The position numbers and the translations under genes were made by a program. Of a DNA stretch of 53,147 nt, positions 8,775 to 18,727 are shown piece after piece. The first letter of the stretch is position 1. Every line of letters begins with the position of its first letter. The notes under the pieces are model-generated. The model ran no database searches. It was not told the origin of the DNA and was given only the letters and a program-made list of their open reading frames with translations. The stretch lies in contig CAJXOH010000010.1 in the NCBI GenBank assembly GCA_913057895.1, positions 1 to 53,147 of the forward strand, in the 5' to 3' direction. The stretch is from an uncultured Bacteroidota bacterium. Lineage in GTDB: Bacteria; Bacteroidota; Rhodothermia; Balneolales; Balneolaceae.

Positions 8775-10583
8775 ATGCGACACTGGGCAACCCTAGCCGT
8801 CACCCTGATTCCGATAAACGTGCAAGATCCATTATACGTCCAGCTCACTTTGGCGCTTCTTCCACTTACGACTGTTTTTTTGGTCTGGAAGATGATGAAA
8901 CGGGCTCGCATCTTCCTTCACAGAGCACAGCTCACAGGGTATAAATCAGCGGAGTTCACACAATGGCTAGGGGCTCAACCTATCCCCGTATGGCTGCCAT
9001 GGAAGTTTCCCGTTTTATTAGCAACCTTTGGCATTGGGTCTGTTTGGGGGGTTGAATGGTTTTCGGAAACAGCACTTGGTGTACTCGCTTCCTCACTGGC
9101 TATACTTTGGTCGATCATGCTAGGTGGTGGCCAGCAAGTACCCATTAAAAAACCGTTGGTGTGGACACCAAGAGCCAAAAGGCTGTGGGGCTCACTACTC
9201 ACTATTTCTATTGGTATTCTTGTTGTTGGGGGATTTGTAAGTCTGTCACCCATGTTATGGCAAACTGGTTGGGGCTGGGTAACAGGAAGCGCGTGGAACG
9301 GTCTGGAGTTGTGGCTTTCAAATCCTCTTCCATGGTATAGTTGGATTCTATTGGTGGATATGACTATTCCGCTCTGGTTGTTGGCTGCATTGTTTGTGAA
9401 TCGCCCCCTTGAGCAACATGTCCAAAACGGATATAAAAAGAGTGCAAAAAAGAAGCTTTTAGATCATCCTGGTCTCACCATCATCGCGATAACAGGCAGC
9501 TTTGGGAAGACAAGCACAAAATTCATGCTCGCTACGCTTTTAGAGCAACGCTTTTCTGTTTGTTTTACCCCTGGAAGCTACAACACACCCATGGGGTTAT
9601 GCAAAGTGATCAACCAAGACCTCCGGTCCGATCACCAAATCTTACTGCTCGAAATGGGTACTCGGTATCCAGGGGATATTGAGGAGCTCTGTGACCTAGC
9701 ACAACCCGATATTTCAATCATCACAGAAGTTGGAGCCGCTCATTTAGACACATTAGGATCTCTAGAAGGAGTGCAAGCCGAGAAAGGAACCCTTGCGAAG
9801 CGATTAAAACCAGGTGGTGCACTAATCCTTAATCAAATGAATCCTAGGGTTGCCGCAATGGCCGATTGGGGGCCATCTCAAAAAACGACCTGGATGGCTG
9901 GATGGACCGCGCAAAATGATGACACTTCAGATACGCCAGCCTACCCCACGGTTCAAGCCTCCAAACCAAGATTTACCACCCAAGGGAGTGAATTTACCCT
10001 CTACTGGACACCCTCTGATCAGGAGACAGCAAGCTCTCCTAAAGAAGCAGCGATTTCACTCCCCATACTTGGAGAGCATGCTGTATTGAATTTTACACTT
10101 GCAGCTGCTGCGGCTCTACAGCTAGGAATCCGGCTAGAAACGATCGCCTCTGCGGCATCAACCATTCCTGAAGTGGAACATCGACTCCAGCGGCGACCCA
10201 TGGGAGATCTCCTTGTGTTGGATGATGCGTTTAATTCTAATCCTGTGGGTGCAAAACATGCCCTCGATGTCCTCGTACGAATGGATGGACATCAAAAATG
10301 GATCATTACTCCTGGATTTATAGAAATGGGGGATGAACAAGAAGTATTGCAGCATGCCTTTGGGGAACAACTTGGAAACGCTGCTTTGGATGGGTATTTA
10401 CTCATTGGGCCCAAGCAAACCGCGTCGATACGAAAAGGAATTTTATCCGTAGCTCCAGAAATGGAACCCCGTGTCCATACGTTTCGCTCTACGTCGGAAG
10501 CTCAGACTTGGTTGGCAAGCCATCAAAAACCTGGGGATATCGTTCTTTATGAAAATGACCTTCCCGACACTTACAACGAGTGA
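8775..10583 (+). CDS. membrane-anchored Mur ligase, MurF-like
   Basis: 602 residues. The first 215 or so contain about five hydrophobic segments (roughly 20-38, 78-93, 100-116, 138-158, 187-208). A MurF-type ligase follows: ATP loop ITGSFGKTS (239-247), the LLEMGTRYPGDIEEL motif, and the C-terminal DDAFNSNP and late Rossmann domain. MurF adds D-Ala-D-Ala to the UDP-MurNAc-peptide. Here the usual soluble N-terminal substrate domain is replaced by membrane helices, so the substrate may be lipid-linked or otherwise different (inference). It converges on the LolC/E gene and their 3' ends overlap by 13 bases. Confidence 0.85.
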   Translation: MRHWATLAVTLIPINVQDPLYVQLTLALLPLTTVFLVWKMMKRARIFLHRAQLTGYKSAEFTQWLGAQPIPVWLPWKFPVLLATFGIGSVWGVEWFSETALGVLASSLAILWSIMLGGGQQVPIKKPLVWTPRAKRLWGSLLTISIGILVVGGFVSLSPMLWQTGWGWVTGSAWNGLELWLSNPLPWYSWILLVDMTIPLWLLAALFVNRPLEQHVQNGYKKSAKKKLLDHPGLTIIAITGSFGKTSTKFMLATLLEQRFSVCFTPGSYNTPMGLCKVINQDLRSDHQILLLEMGTRYPGDIEELCDLAQPDISIITEVGAAHLDTLGSLEGVQAEKGTLAKRLKPGGALILNQMNPRVAAMADWGPSQKTTWMAGWTAQNDDTSDTPAYPTVQASKPRFTTQGSEFTLYWTPSDQETASSPKEAAISLPILGEHAVLNFTLAAAAALQLGIRLETIASAASTIPEVEHRLQRRPMGDLLVLDDAFNSNPVGAKHALDVLVRMDGHQKWIITPGFIEMGDEQEVLQHAFGEQLGNAALDGYLLIGPKQTASIRKGILSVAPEMEPRVHTFRSTSEAQTWLASHQKPGDIVLYENDLPDTYNE

Positions 10584-11872
10584 AGTGCCTGAATCGGCTT
10601 TTGATTCATTGCGCGGCGACTTGGTAGAATCGTCGCAGCCATACACAAAAGGGTGGTCCCAAAAAGTACAGTGAATACATCACCCCACTGCAATTTCACA
10701 GGATAGGCATCCAGCAGGAAGTCTGTCGATAATCGAAGCAATCCAAATTCTCCCTGCAGCCAAACCAATCCAACACCCAACAGTGTCCCGATCCCTGCTC
10801 CTACGATTCCCATTGATATCCCATGTAGCCAAAACAACGATCGTAATTCCTCTGTAGTAAGGCCCATGGTTCGTAGTATGGCAATCTCTTTTCGTTTTTG
10901 TATCACCATCATGGTCAAGGAGCCAACAATATTGAGTAAGGCTACCAAGACAATCATAAAAAGAATGATGGTTGCACCCCGTTTTTCAAGCTGCATCACA
11001 TCATAAAGAGACTTTTGTTGGTCATACCAGGTTTGAAGACGCCACGTGTCTGAGGGCCATGCTCCAGACTCAGCCATATCTTTCACAAATGAGTCGGCGT
11101 CGCGATAATCATGAAGACGTATATCTAGGGACGTTCCTCCTACGGGCACCCGTAATAGACGGCGCGCGAGCCCCATATCTAGAGTAGCAGTGGGTTCGCC
11201 GGTAATGGGATGAGAGGCGGTGAAGCCTCGAACATCGACCATGAGGGGGCGAGTGGGGCGGACGGATGTCAGGGCTTGTTGGAGTCGAGGGGCGGATATG
11301 AGGCCGATGGGATCTCCAATAGACCACCCTTGCTGATTAGCCTGATTCAGAGAAATCAATACACCTGGTTTGCCATCCCGAATAGATACATCTGAGTCAC
11401 CATAAAGCACCCTATCGGTTCGGTCAGGGGCTTTGGAGTCATCTGAGAACTCTTTCACACCTTCTTCTGATTGGGATAAATACAACTCAGATTCTGCAAA
11501 GACTGTTAAAAGTTTTGGTTCTCCTCGCGACCCCTGTTCACCCATTAGGATGGCCTTACCCTCCACGCGAAGGAGTAATTGAGAGGATTGTTCATTTTCT
11601 AACAGCCATGCAAGCTGATCCTCCGTGGGGACCATTTGTGGGGCGCCTACTGCTGTAACTCGTACATGAGGGTCTTCAGATAGAAGCATCGTTTGAACCT
11701 CTTCATAGAAGCCATTAAACACAGAGAGAATAGCAATGAGCAAGGATGTACCTAGCGCAATACCTAGGATGGATAGAAACGATAAGGTAGATCGAACATC
11801 ACGTGGCCACCGAACTGCAAACAATTTGTAGGCCAAAAACCATTTTGATCGGAACCGAAGCATGGGGGTCAA
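10571..11872 (-). CDS. LolC/LolE-type lipoprotein-releasing ABC permease
   Basis: 433 residues with the FtsX/LolE plan: an N-terminal membrane helix (about residues 28-55, LSILGIALGTSLLIAILSVF), a large periplasmic domain (60-290), and three C-terminal helices. The first C-terminal helix is followed by the family coupling motif QKRKEIAILRTMG. In Gram-negative bacteria such permeases work with a LolD ATPase to extract lipoproteins from the inner membrane; no LolD is in the window. A related MacB-like role is less likely given the N-terminal RRPRDV/TLSFLSI-like region. Confidence 0.88.
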   Translation of the reverse strand: MTPMLRFRSKWFLAYKLFAVRWPRDVRSTLSFLSILGIALGTSLLIAILSVFNGFYEEVQTMLLSEDPHVRVTAVGAPQMVPTEDQLAWLLENEQSSQLLLRVEGKAILMGEQGSRGEPKLLTVFAESELYLSQSEEGVKEFSDDSKAPDRTDRVLYGDSDVSIRDGKPGVLISLNQANQQGWSIGDPIGLISAPRLQQALTSVRPTRPLMVDVRGFTASHPITGEPTATLDMGLARRLLRVPVGGTSLDIRLHDYRDADSFVKDMAESGAWPSDTWRLQTWYDQQKSLYDVMQLEKRGATIILFMIVLVALLNIVGSLTMMVIQKRKEIAILRTMGLTTEELRSLFWLHGISMGIVGAGIGTLLGVGLVWLQGEFGLLRLSTDFLLDAYPVKLQWGDVFTVLFGTTLLCMAATILPSRRAMNQKPIQALHSL

Positions 11873-11950
11873 CCTTGTAGGGTTAAAAAATTCATACCTT
11901 TATGTTTCAAATCACTTCATGAAATACCCCCCTTAATGAGAAAGGCGGTC

Positions 11951-14155
11951 ATGAAATCTACTGAATTAAACATCGAAGAACTGGAGGCGATTTCCAACGG
12001 TTCTTCCTCGAATCCTTTTTCGATTTTTGGCCTACATCCCAAACGGTCTGGAAAGGGGTATGTTGTTCGTACGTTTCAACCGGAAGCCAAGTCTGTGGTT
12101 GTAATCCCCACTCGGGGAAAATCTGTAGAGGCTGTTAAAGTTACACCTGAGGGGCTCTTTGAAGCATCCTTTCCGTCAAGAACCAAACGTTTTGAGTATA
12201 CGCTTGACGTCCTATATGCTAGAAAAAGGAAGGCCGTAACCATAGAAGACCCGTACCGTTTTGGATCGCTTATCGAGGACTTGGATATCCATTTATGGGC
12301 TGAAGGAACCCATACTCAAGCGTGGAAATTCATGGGCTCTCACCCAAAAACAGTCGGAGGTGTAGAGGGTACACACTTTGTCGTTTGGGCTCCAAATGCA
12401 CATCGAGTGAGTGTTGTGGGCGACTTTAACCAGTGGGATGGACGTCGTCACGGAATGCGCCTACTCTATGATATTGGGGTTTGGGAGCTATTCATTCCAG
12501 GTGTTACGTCCGGAACCACCTATAAGTATGAATTACAGTCGAGTCCCTTTGACGCTCCTTTTTTGAAAACAGATCCCTATGGACAGTACGCGGAGGTGAG
12601 GCCTAATACCGCTTCTGCTGTATGGAAGAGTGAGTTTGAGTGGGAGGATAAGGTGTGGATTCAGGCACGACAAGATACACCCCATCATGAATCACCTATA
12701 TCGATTTATGAGGTTCATTTAGGGTCCTGGCAACGCGATCCATCCGATCCAGACCGCCTGTTGAGTTACCAGGAGGTAACCGATCGCTTGATTCCGTATG
12801 TCAAAGAACTGGGATTCACACATATCGAATTGATGCCTCTTACGGAGTACCCCTATGACCCCTCGTGGGGATACCAAGTCACAGGTTTTTTTGCTCCAAC
12901 CAGTCGCTATGGCTCACCTGATGATCTAAAGCACTTTGTCAATGAATGTCACAAGGCTGGAATCGGAGTGATTTTGGACTGGGTTCCTGCTCATTTTACA
13001 AAAGACGACCACGGATTGCGCAGATTTGATGGGACAGCGCTTTACGAACATGAGGATCCAAGACTTGGGGAACATAAAGACTGGGGGACAGCCATCTTTA
13101 ATTATGGTCGTTCGGAAGTGCTCAATTTTTTGCTTTCAAGTGCAAATTATTGGATACAAGAGTTTCATATGGATGGTTTGCGTGTGGATGCCGTCGCTTC
13201 CATGCTTTATCTCGACTACTCTCGTGAGGAAGGTGAATGGATTCCCAATAAACATGGAGGACGAGAAAATTTGGAGGCTATAAGCTTTCTCCAACGCTTC
13301 AACACCATCCTTCACGAACAAACCCCTGGTGTTTGCACATTTGCGGAAGAATCTACGTCTTGGCAGGGTGTGACGAGGCCTGTCCACTATGGTGGGTTAG
13401 GGTTTGATTTTAAGTGGAATATGGGGTGGATGAATGACACGCTCTCATACATGGAGAGAGATGCTGTGTACCGTAAGTTTCACCACAATGACCTCACGTT
13501 TTCATTGATATATGCCTTCTCCGAACAGTTTGTGCTCCCCTTTTCCCATGATGAGGTGGTCCATGGCAAACAATCCTTGGCTGCAAAGATGCCTGGTGAT
13601 GATTGGCAACAATTGGCGAATTTGAGGCTCCTTCTCTCCTATCAATTTGGCCACCCTGGAAAGAAACTCCTTTTCATGGGTCAAGAGTTTGGGCAGTGGG
13701 ATGAATGGTCAGAAGCACGATCCCTTGATTGGCATCTTACACAATGGGATCGTCATCAAGGTATCCAACAGATGGTCAAAGACCTTAACAAGCTGCTCCA
13801 AGATGAGCCTGCACTACATAAAATGGATCATCATTGGGAAGGGTTTGAGTGGGTCGATTTCCAAGACCATGACCGAAGCCTACTCACCTTTTTACGTAAA
13901 ACTCACGACCCCGCTGACTCGCTTCTATGCGTATGCAACTTTACACCGACCGTCGTAGAAAATTACACCGTAGGTGCTCCCCAAGGTGGGGCTTATGACG
14001 TGCTCTTCAATAGTGACTCTTCGTTTTACGGGGGATCCAATGTTGGGACCACATCTCAAGATGCCTCCCCCATGCCATGGCAAGGTCAACCTTGTAGTTT
14101 ATCACTAACGTTGCCTCCTCTGGCAATGATGATTTTAAAACCCTTTTCGTCATAA
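11951..14155 (+). CDS. glgB: 1,4-alpha-glucan branching enzyme
   Basis: 734 residues from the ATG at 11951, which has a Shine-Dalgarno-like AAAGGCGG just before it. An in-frame ATG 15 bases upstream (11936) has none. Order: N1 domain, CBM48 (FVVWAPNAHRVSVVGDFNQWDG), GH13 barrel, C-terminal domain. The catalytic Asp lies in DGLRVDAVASML, the Glu in TFAEESTSW, and the transition-state Asp in LPFSHDEVVHGK. It makes alpha-1,6 branches in glycogen (EC 2.4.1.18). malQ follows 3 bases later, so the two are co-transcribed. Confidence 0.97.
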   Translation: MKSTELNIEELEAISNGSSSNPFSIFGLHPKRSGKGYVVRTFQPEAKSVVVIPTRGKSVEAVKVTPEGLFEASFPSRTKRFEYTLDVLYARKRKAVTIEDPYRFGSLIEDLDIHLWAEGTHTQAWKFMGSHPKTVGGVEGTHFVVWAPNAHRVSVVGDFNQWDGRRHGMRLLYDIGVWELFIPGVTSGTTYKYELQSSPFDAPFLKTDPYGQYAEVRPNTASAVWKSEFEWEDKVWIQARQDTPHHESPISIYEVHLGSWQRDPSDPDRLLSYQEVTDRLIPYVKELGFTHIELMPLTEYPYDPSWGYQVTGFFAPTSRYGSPDDLKHFVNECHKAGIGVILDWVPAHFTKDDHGLRRFDGTALYEHEDPRLGEHKDWGTAIFNYGRSEVLNFLLSSANYWIQEFHMDGLRVDAVASMLYLDYSREEGEWIPNKHGGRENLEAISFLQRFNTILHEQTPGVCTFAEESTSWQGVTRPVHYGGLGFDFKWNMGWMNDTLSYMERDAVYRKFHHNDLTFSLIYAFSEQFVLPFSHDEVVHGKQSLAAKMPGDDWQQLANLRLLLSYQFGHPGKKLLFMGQEFGQWDEWSEARSLDWHLTQWDRHQGIQQMVKDLNKLLQDEPALHKMDHHWEGFEWVDFQDHDRSLLTFLRKTHDPADSLLCVCNFTPTVVENYTVGAPQGGAYDVLFNSDSSFYGGSNVGTTSQDASPMPWQGQPCSLSLTLPPLAMMILKPFSS

Positions 14156-14158
14156 CCC

Positions 14159-15706
14159 ATGCGTTTTCCACGTTCATGCGGCATCCTTGCGCATCCCACG
14201 AGTTTTCCCTCTCCATTTGGCACTGGAGATTTTGGGCCGGGCGCAGATCAATTCCTTGACCTCTTAGCGCAAACCAATCAAAGTATCTGGCAGGTGTTGC
14301 CGTTAACTCCCATTGGGTATGGGGACTCACCCTATGCAAGCTATTCTGCGTTTGCAGGGAACACCCTGCTCATCAGCCCTGAACGTTTGCGTGAACAAGG
14401 GTGGCTCACAGAACAGGAGATCTCAGCTCAAACAGTGCCTAGTGGGTGGCAGGCAGATTATGATGCAAGTCGATCGATTCGTGAGCCGTTATTTCGGCTA
14501 GCTTATGAGCGGTGGACTGCCCAAAAAGGGAGTGCAAAAAAAGCCTTTCGAGAACAAATCAATAGCTTTGTCGAGGCAAATCTCCACTGGCTTCCTGATT
14601 ATGCGCTATTCATATCCATTGCGCAGGAAACCAAGTATGCCCCATGGACAACGTGGGATAGCGGGCTTCGAAAACGAACCAAAACAGCGCTCGAGAAGGC
14701 TAGGAGACATTATGCTGAAGAAATTGACTACCAAATATGGTTACAGTGGGTGTTCTCCGATCAATGGACGTCCCTTAAACAACGAGCCAATGCAAAAGGG
14801 ATTCGTATTATAGGCGACATTCCCATTTTTGTAGATCACAATAGTGCCGATGTTTGGGTGCATCGCAAACAATTTGCACTTGACAAAGAGGGTCACCCCA
14901 CACACGTTGCAGGAGTCCCTCCTGATTATTTCAGCACCACTGGACAGCGGTGGGGTAACCCTCATTATCGATGGGCGGCCATGCAAAAAGATGGGTATAC
15001 ATGGTGGGTTCAACGTTTTGCTCAAATGTTTCATTTGTTTGATGCGATTCGAGTCGATCACTTTCGGGGGTTTGACGAGTATTGGGAGATACCGGCTGAA
15101 GAGCCTACAGCAATTAAAGGGAGATGGGTCGAAGGGCCTCGCCATGCCCTATTTGAGACAATCCGGGAAAGGTTGGGTGAGCTCCCAATTATTGCCGAGG
15201 ATTTAGGTCTTACCACACCCACCGTCGATCAATTGCGTGACGATTTCTCCTTCCCTGGGATGAAAATCATTCAATTTGCCTTTGATGGTGACGAATCAAA
15301 TAGCTTTTTACCGCATAATTATCCCCAGAATTGTGTGGTATACACTGGGACGCATGACAATGACACCTCTGTTGGGTGGTACGAGAAGGCTTCAGAGGCA
15401 GAGCGACATCTCATGCGGGTCTACACACGAAGCTCTGGTGAAGATGTGGCATGGGAGTTGATTCGACTTGCGATGTTTTCAACGGCGGATCAAGCGATTA
15501 TCCCGTTACAGGACTACATGTCGTTACCCGGTGATCATCGCATGAATTTCCCTGGTACTGTCGGATCGAATTGGCGCTGGAGATACACGCAGCAAATGTT
15601 GGAGAGCTTGGATCAAGAACGTATGAGAGAGATGGTCTCCTTGAGCTATCGTGGAAGAGAAAAGGGGCCTCGTGTCGCTTCCGCATCAAACCCTTCCATT
15701 GGGTGA
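14159..15706 (+). CDS. malQ: 4-alpha-glucanotransferase (amylomaltase)
   Basis: 515 residues, the size of bacterial GH77 amylomaltases. Seen: the N-terminal SCGILAHPTSFPSPFGTGDFG, LPLTPIGYGDSPYAS, the nucleophile region DAIRVDHFRGF, the acid/base region PIIAEDLGL, and TGTHDNDT near the C-terminus. It transfers maltodextrin segments between chains (EC 2.4.1.25). With phosphorylase and branching enzyme it processes the short chains left by glycogen breakdown. No separate debranching enzyme was found in the window. Confidence 0.96.
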   Translation: MRFPRSCGILAHPTSFPSPFGTGDFGPGADQFLDLLAQTNQSIWQVLPLTPIGYGDSPYASYSAFAGNTLLISPERLREQGWLTEQEISAQTVPSGWQADYDASRSIREPLFRLAYERWTAQKGSAKKAFREQINSFVEANLHWLPDYALFISIAQETKYAPWTTWDSGLRKRTKTALEKARRHYAEEIDYQIWLQWVFSDQWTSLKQRANAKGIRIIGDIPIFVDHNSADVWVHRKQFALDKEGHPTHVAGVPPDYFSTTGQRWGNPHYRWAAMQKDGYTWWVQRFAQMFHLFDAIRVDHFRGFDEYWEIPAEEPTAIKGRWVEGPRHALFETIRERLGELPIIAEDLGLTTPTVDQLRDDFSFPGMKIIQFAFDGDESNSFLPHNYPQNCVVYTGTHDNDTSVGWYEKASEAERHLMRVYTRSSGEDVAWELIRLAMFSTADQAIIPLQDYMSLPGDHRMNFPGTVGSNWRWRYTQQMLESLDQERMREMVSLSYRGREKGPRVASASNPSIG

Positions 15707-15793
15707 TAAACCTAAGATTTGACAAGGTTTACAATCGTTGCTCAATTTTGTAACTTAATAGTTTACGCGGAATAGCCAAAAAAATTCATTCCG

Positions 15794-16600
15794 ATGCTCT
15801 CTAATCTACCGAATCGTGCTGAAAAGCCACGTAGCGCAGGCGTTACGATGGTTCTAGACAAAGGATATAGCGTTCGCCAGGCAGAAGATCTTTGCGAAGT
15901 TGCGGCTCCTTATACAGACGTTGTTAAGCTCGGATGGGGCACAAGCCTTGTCACGCAGAATGTTGAAGAAAAGATAGCCGCATATAGAAACTATGATATC
16001 CCTGTATACCTGGGAGGGACGTTATTTGAAGCATATGTGCTTAGAAATCAGCTTGATGACTACGTTGACTTGCTCAAATCTCACAACATCTGCACCCTAG
16101 AGGTTTCAAATGGAACCATTTGGCTGTCAGATCAACGAAAGTGCGATATCATCAAAGAACTCAGCCAGGAGTTTAACGTTCTTTCAGAAATTGGCTCAAA
16201 GAACCCTAATGAAATCATCCCTCCATATAAGTGGGTGCGCATGATTAACCGGGAACTTGAAGCTGGGGCATCTAAGATTATTTGTGAGGCAAGAGAGAGT
16301 GGAACCGTTGGGGTATTTAGGCCAAATGGCGAGGTTCGATCGGGGCTTATTGATGAAATAACCGATCAAATCCCTCAGAAGTACTTGATTTTTGAAGCAC
16401 CACAAAAAGAACAACAGGTGTGGTTTATCCGAAAGTTTGGGAGTGATGTAAACCTAGGAAATATTGCTCCTGCTGATGTGATTTCTGTAGAAACACTCCG
16501 TTTAGGACTACGAAGCGATACTCTGTTTGATTTCTTCAATGTCGACAATGAGCCTCTAATGAGCCGCTCCAAGCCGGAAAAAAGTCACCGAAAAGCTTAA
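15794..16600 (+). CDS. comA: phosphosulfolactate synthase (ComA family)
   Basis: 268 residues matching the ComA TIM-barrel family. Seen: VKLGWGTSL, VYLGGTLFEAY, the LEVSNGTIWL strand, an NEIIPPYKW segment, and the late motif IFEAPQKEQQVWFI. The family adds sulfite to phosphoenolpyruvate to give phosphosulfolactate (EC 4.4.1.19), known from coenzyme M synthesis in methanogens and from sulfolactate formation in Bacillus. In this non-methanogen a sulfonate product is likely but undefined; no ComB or ComC is in the window. It begins 87 bases after malQ, so its own promoter is plausible. Confidence 0.9.
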   Translation: MLSNLPNRAEKPRSAGVTMVLDKGYSVRQAEDLCEVAAPYTDVVKLGWGTSLVTQNVEEKIAAYRNYDIPVYLGGTLFEAYVLRNQLDDYVDLLKSHNICTLEVSNGTIWLSDQRKCDIIKELSQEFNVLSEIGSKNPNEIIPPYKWVRMINRELEAGASKIICEARESGTVGVFRPNGEVRSGLIDEITDQIPQKYLIFEAPQKEQQVWFIRKFGSDVNLGNIAPADVISVETLRLGLRSDTLFDFFNVDNEPLMSRSKPEKSHRKA

Positions 16601-16626
16601 GTGTTACACACACAGGGCATTCTATT

Positions 16627-17433
16627 ATGAATATTCTCTACGCTGCTGCCGAAATCGCCCCCTTTGCTCGTATGAGCAATACTGCTGATTTACTCCGTTT
16701 TCTTCCTGCATCATTGCAAGACCGCGGGTTCCAAATTCGTATTACACTGCCTAAATATGGATCGATTGTGGATCGTCGAAACCGCCTTCATGAAGTGATT
16801 CGTCTTGCAGGGATAGAGGTCGATCTCGCGGGGAAGAGTGAGAGCATGAAAATCAAGGTGGCAAGTATACCTAATGCCAAGCTGCAGGTATACTTCCTAG
16901 ACAATGACACCTATTTCAAGCGCAAAGCACTTTTTAAAGACCCAAAAACCGATCAATTTTATGACGATCATGATGAACGCCTTTTGTTTTATAACAAGGG
17001 AATCATCGAAACCGTCATCCGTTGGGGGTGGAAACCAGATATCATTCACTGCCATGACTGGCCTGCAGGGTTAGTGCCGCTTCTAGTTAGAACCGTTTAC
17101 AAGGATCATGAGTTGTTCAAAGACACTAAGATCGTGTACAATTTGCACCACCCTGTCAACGAAGGCTTCCTTGAAGGGGCGAGTATTTTAGAAAAGGCAG
17201 GACTTCCTGACGATGTGGATATTAGCTCCTATGTCCAGGATGGAAACGTAGATGTCTTGGCGGCCGGGTTGCGTCATAGTGATGTTGTCGTGACTGGTAA
17301 TGAGCTCAAAGATGAGTTTGACCATTACTTTAAAACGTTCAATCACACACCCGTTAAAATCCAAGGGTCTCCAGAGGATGTCAGTGCCTCGTTTTCAGAC
17401 TTCTACCGACAACTAAGACCTGATGTCGACTAA
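16627..17433 (+). CDS. GT5-like glycogen/starch synthase N-terminal-domain protein
   Basis: 268 residues that align with only the N-terminal Rossmann half of glycogen synthase. Shared features are NILYAAAEIAPFAR at the start and IIHCHDWPAGLVPLL near residue 140. The ADP-glucose-binding KTGGL motif is replaced by RMSNT, and the whole C-terminal nucleotide-binding half is absent. Such short proteins are commonly annotated glycogen synthase in Bacteroidota and often sit beside a DUF4270 lipoprotein gene, as here. Catalytic glycogen synthesis by this protein alone is unlikely (inference). Confidence 0.85.
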   Translation: MNILYAAAEIAPFARMSNTADLLRFLPASLQDRGFQIRITLPKYGSIVDRRNRLHEVIRLAGIEVDLAGKSESMKIKVASIPNAKLQVYFLDNDTYFKRKALFKDPKTDQFYDDHDERLLFYNKGIIETVIRWGWKPDIIHCHDWPAGLVPLLVRTVYKDHELFKDTKIVYNLHHPVNEGFLEGASILEKAGLPDDVDISSYVQDGNVDVLAAGLRHSDVVVTGNELKDEFDHYFKTFNHTPVKIQGSPEDVSASFSDFYRQLRPDVD

Positions 17434-17451
17434 GGAGTTTTTTCATCGCCT

Positions 17452-18726
17452 ATGCAATCCAGCAGACCTAGCATCCGTTATTCTTTTATGATGCCAAATA
17501 GAACCTTTCGAGTCAATTCCTTTGCCCAAGCGGCAAGTATGCTTGCTTTTGCCCTCCTCTTATTTGTGGGGTGTGAAGAGCCAGGGGTCGTAGGAGGGGC
17601 CTTTATTGACGATGAAGGAAACCTTGTGACCAATGAGTTTCCAGTGAAGGAGATGACGCCAACATCATCAGTGAGTTATTCTGGTCGACTTGATGTCGTT
17701 CCCATGGGTCATTATAACGATCCCCTCTTTGGTGAAATCACCAGTGTTGGGCTTATTCGTCCAGACCTTAACTCCATTACATTAAATCGAATCGATTCTA
17801 CAGAGACGGTTGCGCTTAAGCTTGTCTTTAATGGGACAGAATATGGAGACACCCTCTCAACTGCGTTTTTTGATGTCTATGAAGTAGCGGAACCTTGGCG
17901 TGGAAAACAGTTGCGATATGGCGACCAAATCTCTTATGATCCGACCAAAAAGATTGGCTCCTTTGCCATTGCACAGGCAGATACTGCACTGATTCCTATG
18001 CCTGAGGATTGGATTTTCCGCTATAATGGATTTATATCGGACACGACGACCGCAACCGATTCAACCTATGTATTTGACATGCCTGGATTTGCAATAGTCC
18101 CAGATGTGTCAAGGTCTCAAAAGATGGTATTTCTTGATTTAGGTACAGATGCCTCTGGAACCGTGGAGAGCGAAACTACGCGACTTTTTTCTGAAGACAC
18201 GACAGGTACGTTTCAATACCAGCGCATGGCCGATTGGGGGGCTGCTGTTCAGCGCGAAGCATCTATCCTTCAGCCGACGACTAGCTATAAGGCGATGAAT
18301 ACGTTTGAGGCATTTCAGAAGATCGACTATGAATTCACTCGAGAAAGTCTTGTATCCCAGAATTTGGCTAGGGTAGAGATGATTTTTTACGAAGACACTG
18401 AGCTTTTAGAGGGTTCGTTGCCTGGCGGTCACGTACGCCCTGCTGTCACTCGTGCAAATATTCACATTGTAGACGAAGGGGATGTAGGGGAAGAAGTCTT
18501 TGCTGGATCTCCCGTATTCACAACTGTGAAGGATACCTCAATCAATGGATTTCGATTCAATCTGACCAGCACAGCGAATCTGTTTTTGTTTGATACCCTT
18601 CAGACGCACAAGTATTACCTCACCGTCGAGACCAATAATGGCTCATTTCAGCAAACGGTGCTTCACGGCCCTGATTCACCAAATGAATCCAAAAGGCCTC
18701 ACATTATAGTCACGGCGATTGAATAA
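17452..18726 (+). CDS. DUF4270-like exported lipoprotein
   Basis: 424 residues with an N-terminal hydrophobic segment ending in a lipobox, LLFVGC (Cys 41), followed by acidic residues as in surface or outer-membrane lipoproteins. The rest is beta-rich (for example VALKLVFNGTEYGDTLSTAFFDVYEV). This fits the DUF4270 family, whose function is unknown. The first 13 codons before MMPN may not be translated; AAGGAG at 17432 is 14 bases before the ATG at 17452. It follows the GT5-like gene by 18 bases, and the outer-membrane protein gene starts 1 base after its stop. Confidence 0.75.
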   Translation: MQSSRPSIRYSFMMPNRTFRVNSFAQAASMLAFALLLFVGCEEPGVVGGAFIDDEGNLVTNEFPVKEMTPTSSVSYSGRLDVVPMGHYNDPLFGEITSVGLIRPDLNSITLNRIDSTETVALKLVFNGTEYGDTLSTAFFDVYEVAEPWRGKQLRYGDQISYDPTKKIGSFAIAQADTALIPMPEDWIFRYNGFISDTTTATDSTYVFDMPGFAIVPDVSRSQKMVFLDLGTDASGTVESETTRLFSEDTTGTFQYQRMADWGAAVQREASILQPTTSYKAMNTFEAFQKIDYEFTRESLVSQNLARVEMIFYEDTELLEGSLPGGHVRPAVTRANIHIVDEGDVGEEVFAGSPVFTTVKDTSINGFRFNLTSTANLFLFDTLQTHKYYLTVETNNGSFQQTVLHGPDSPNESKRPHIIVTAIE

Positions 18727-18727
18727 G

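Noticed and set aside
8659-8790. 44-codon N-terminal extension of the nucleotidyltransferase
   Set aside because: The family starts at the KLIIPMAGRGTR motif directly after ATG 8658; the extension overlaps the divergent murF-like start.
14741-15145. 134-codon open frame antisense to malQ
   Set aside because: It lies wholly inside conserved malQ coding sequence and encodes nothing recognisable.
15719-15747. TTGACA before comA as a promoter
   Set aside because: No convincing -10 element at the right spacing, nor the TAnnTTTG element of Bacteroidota.
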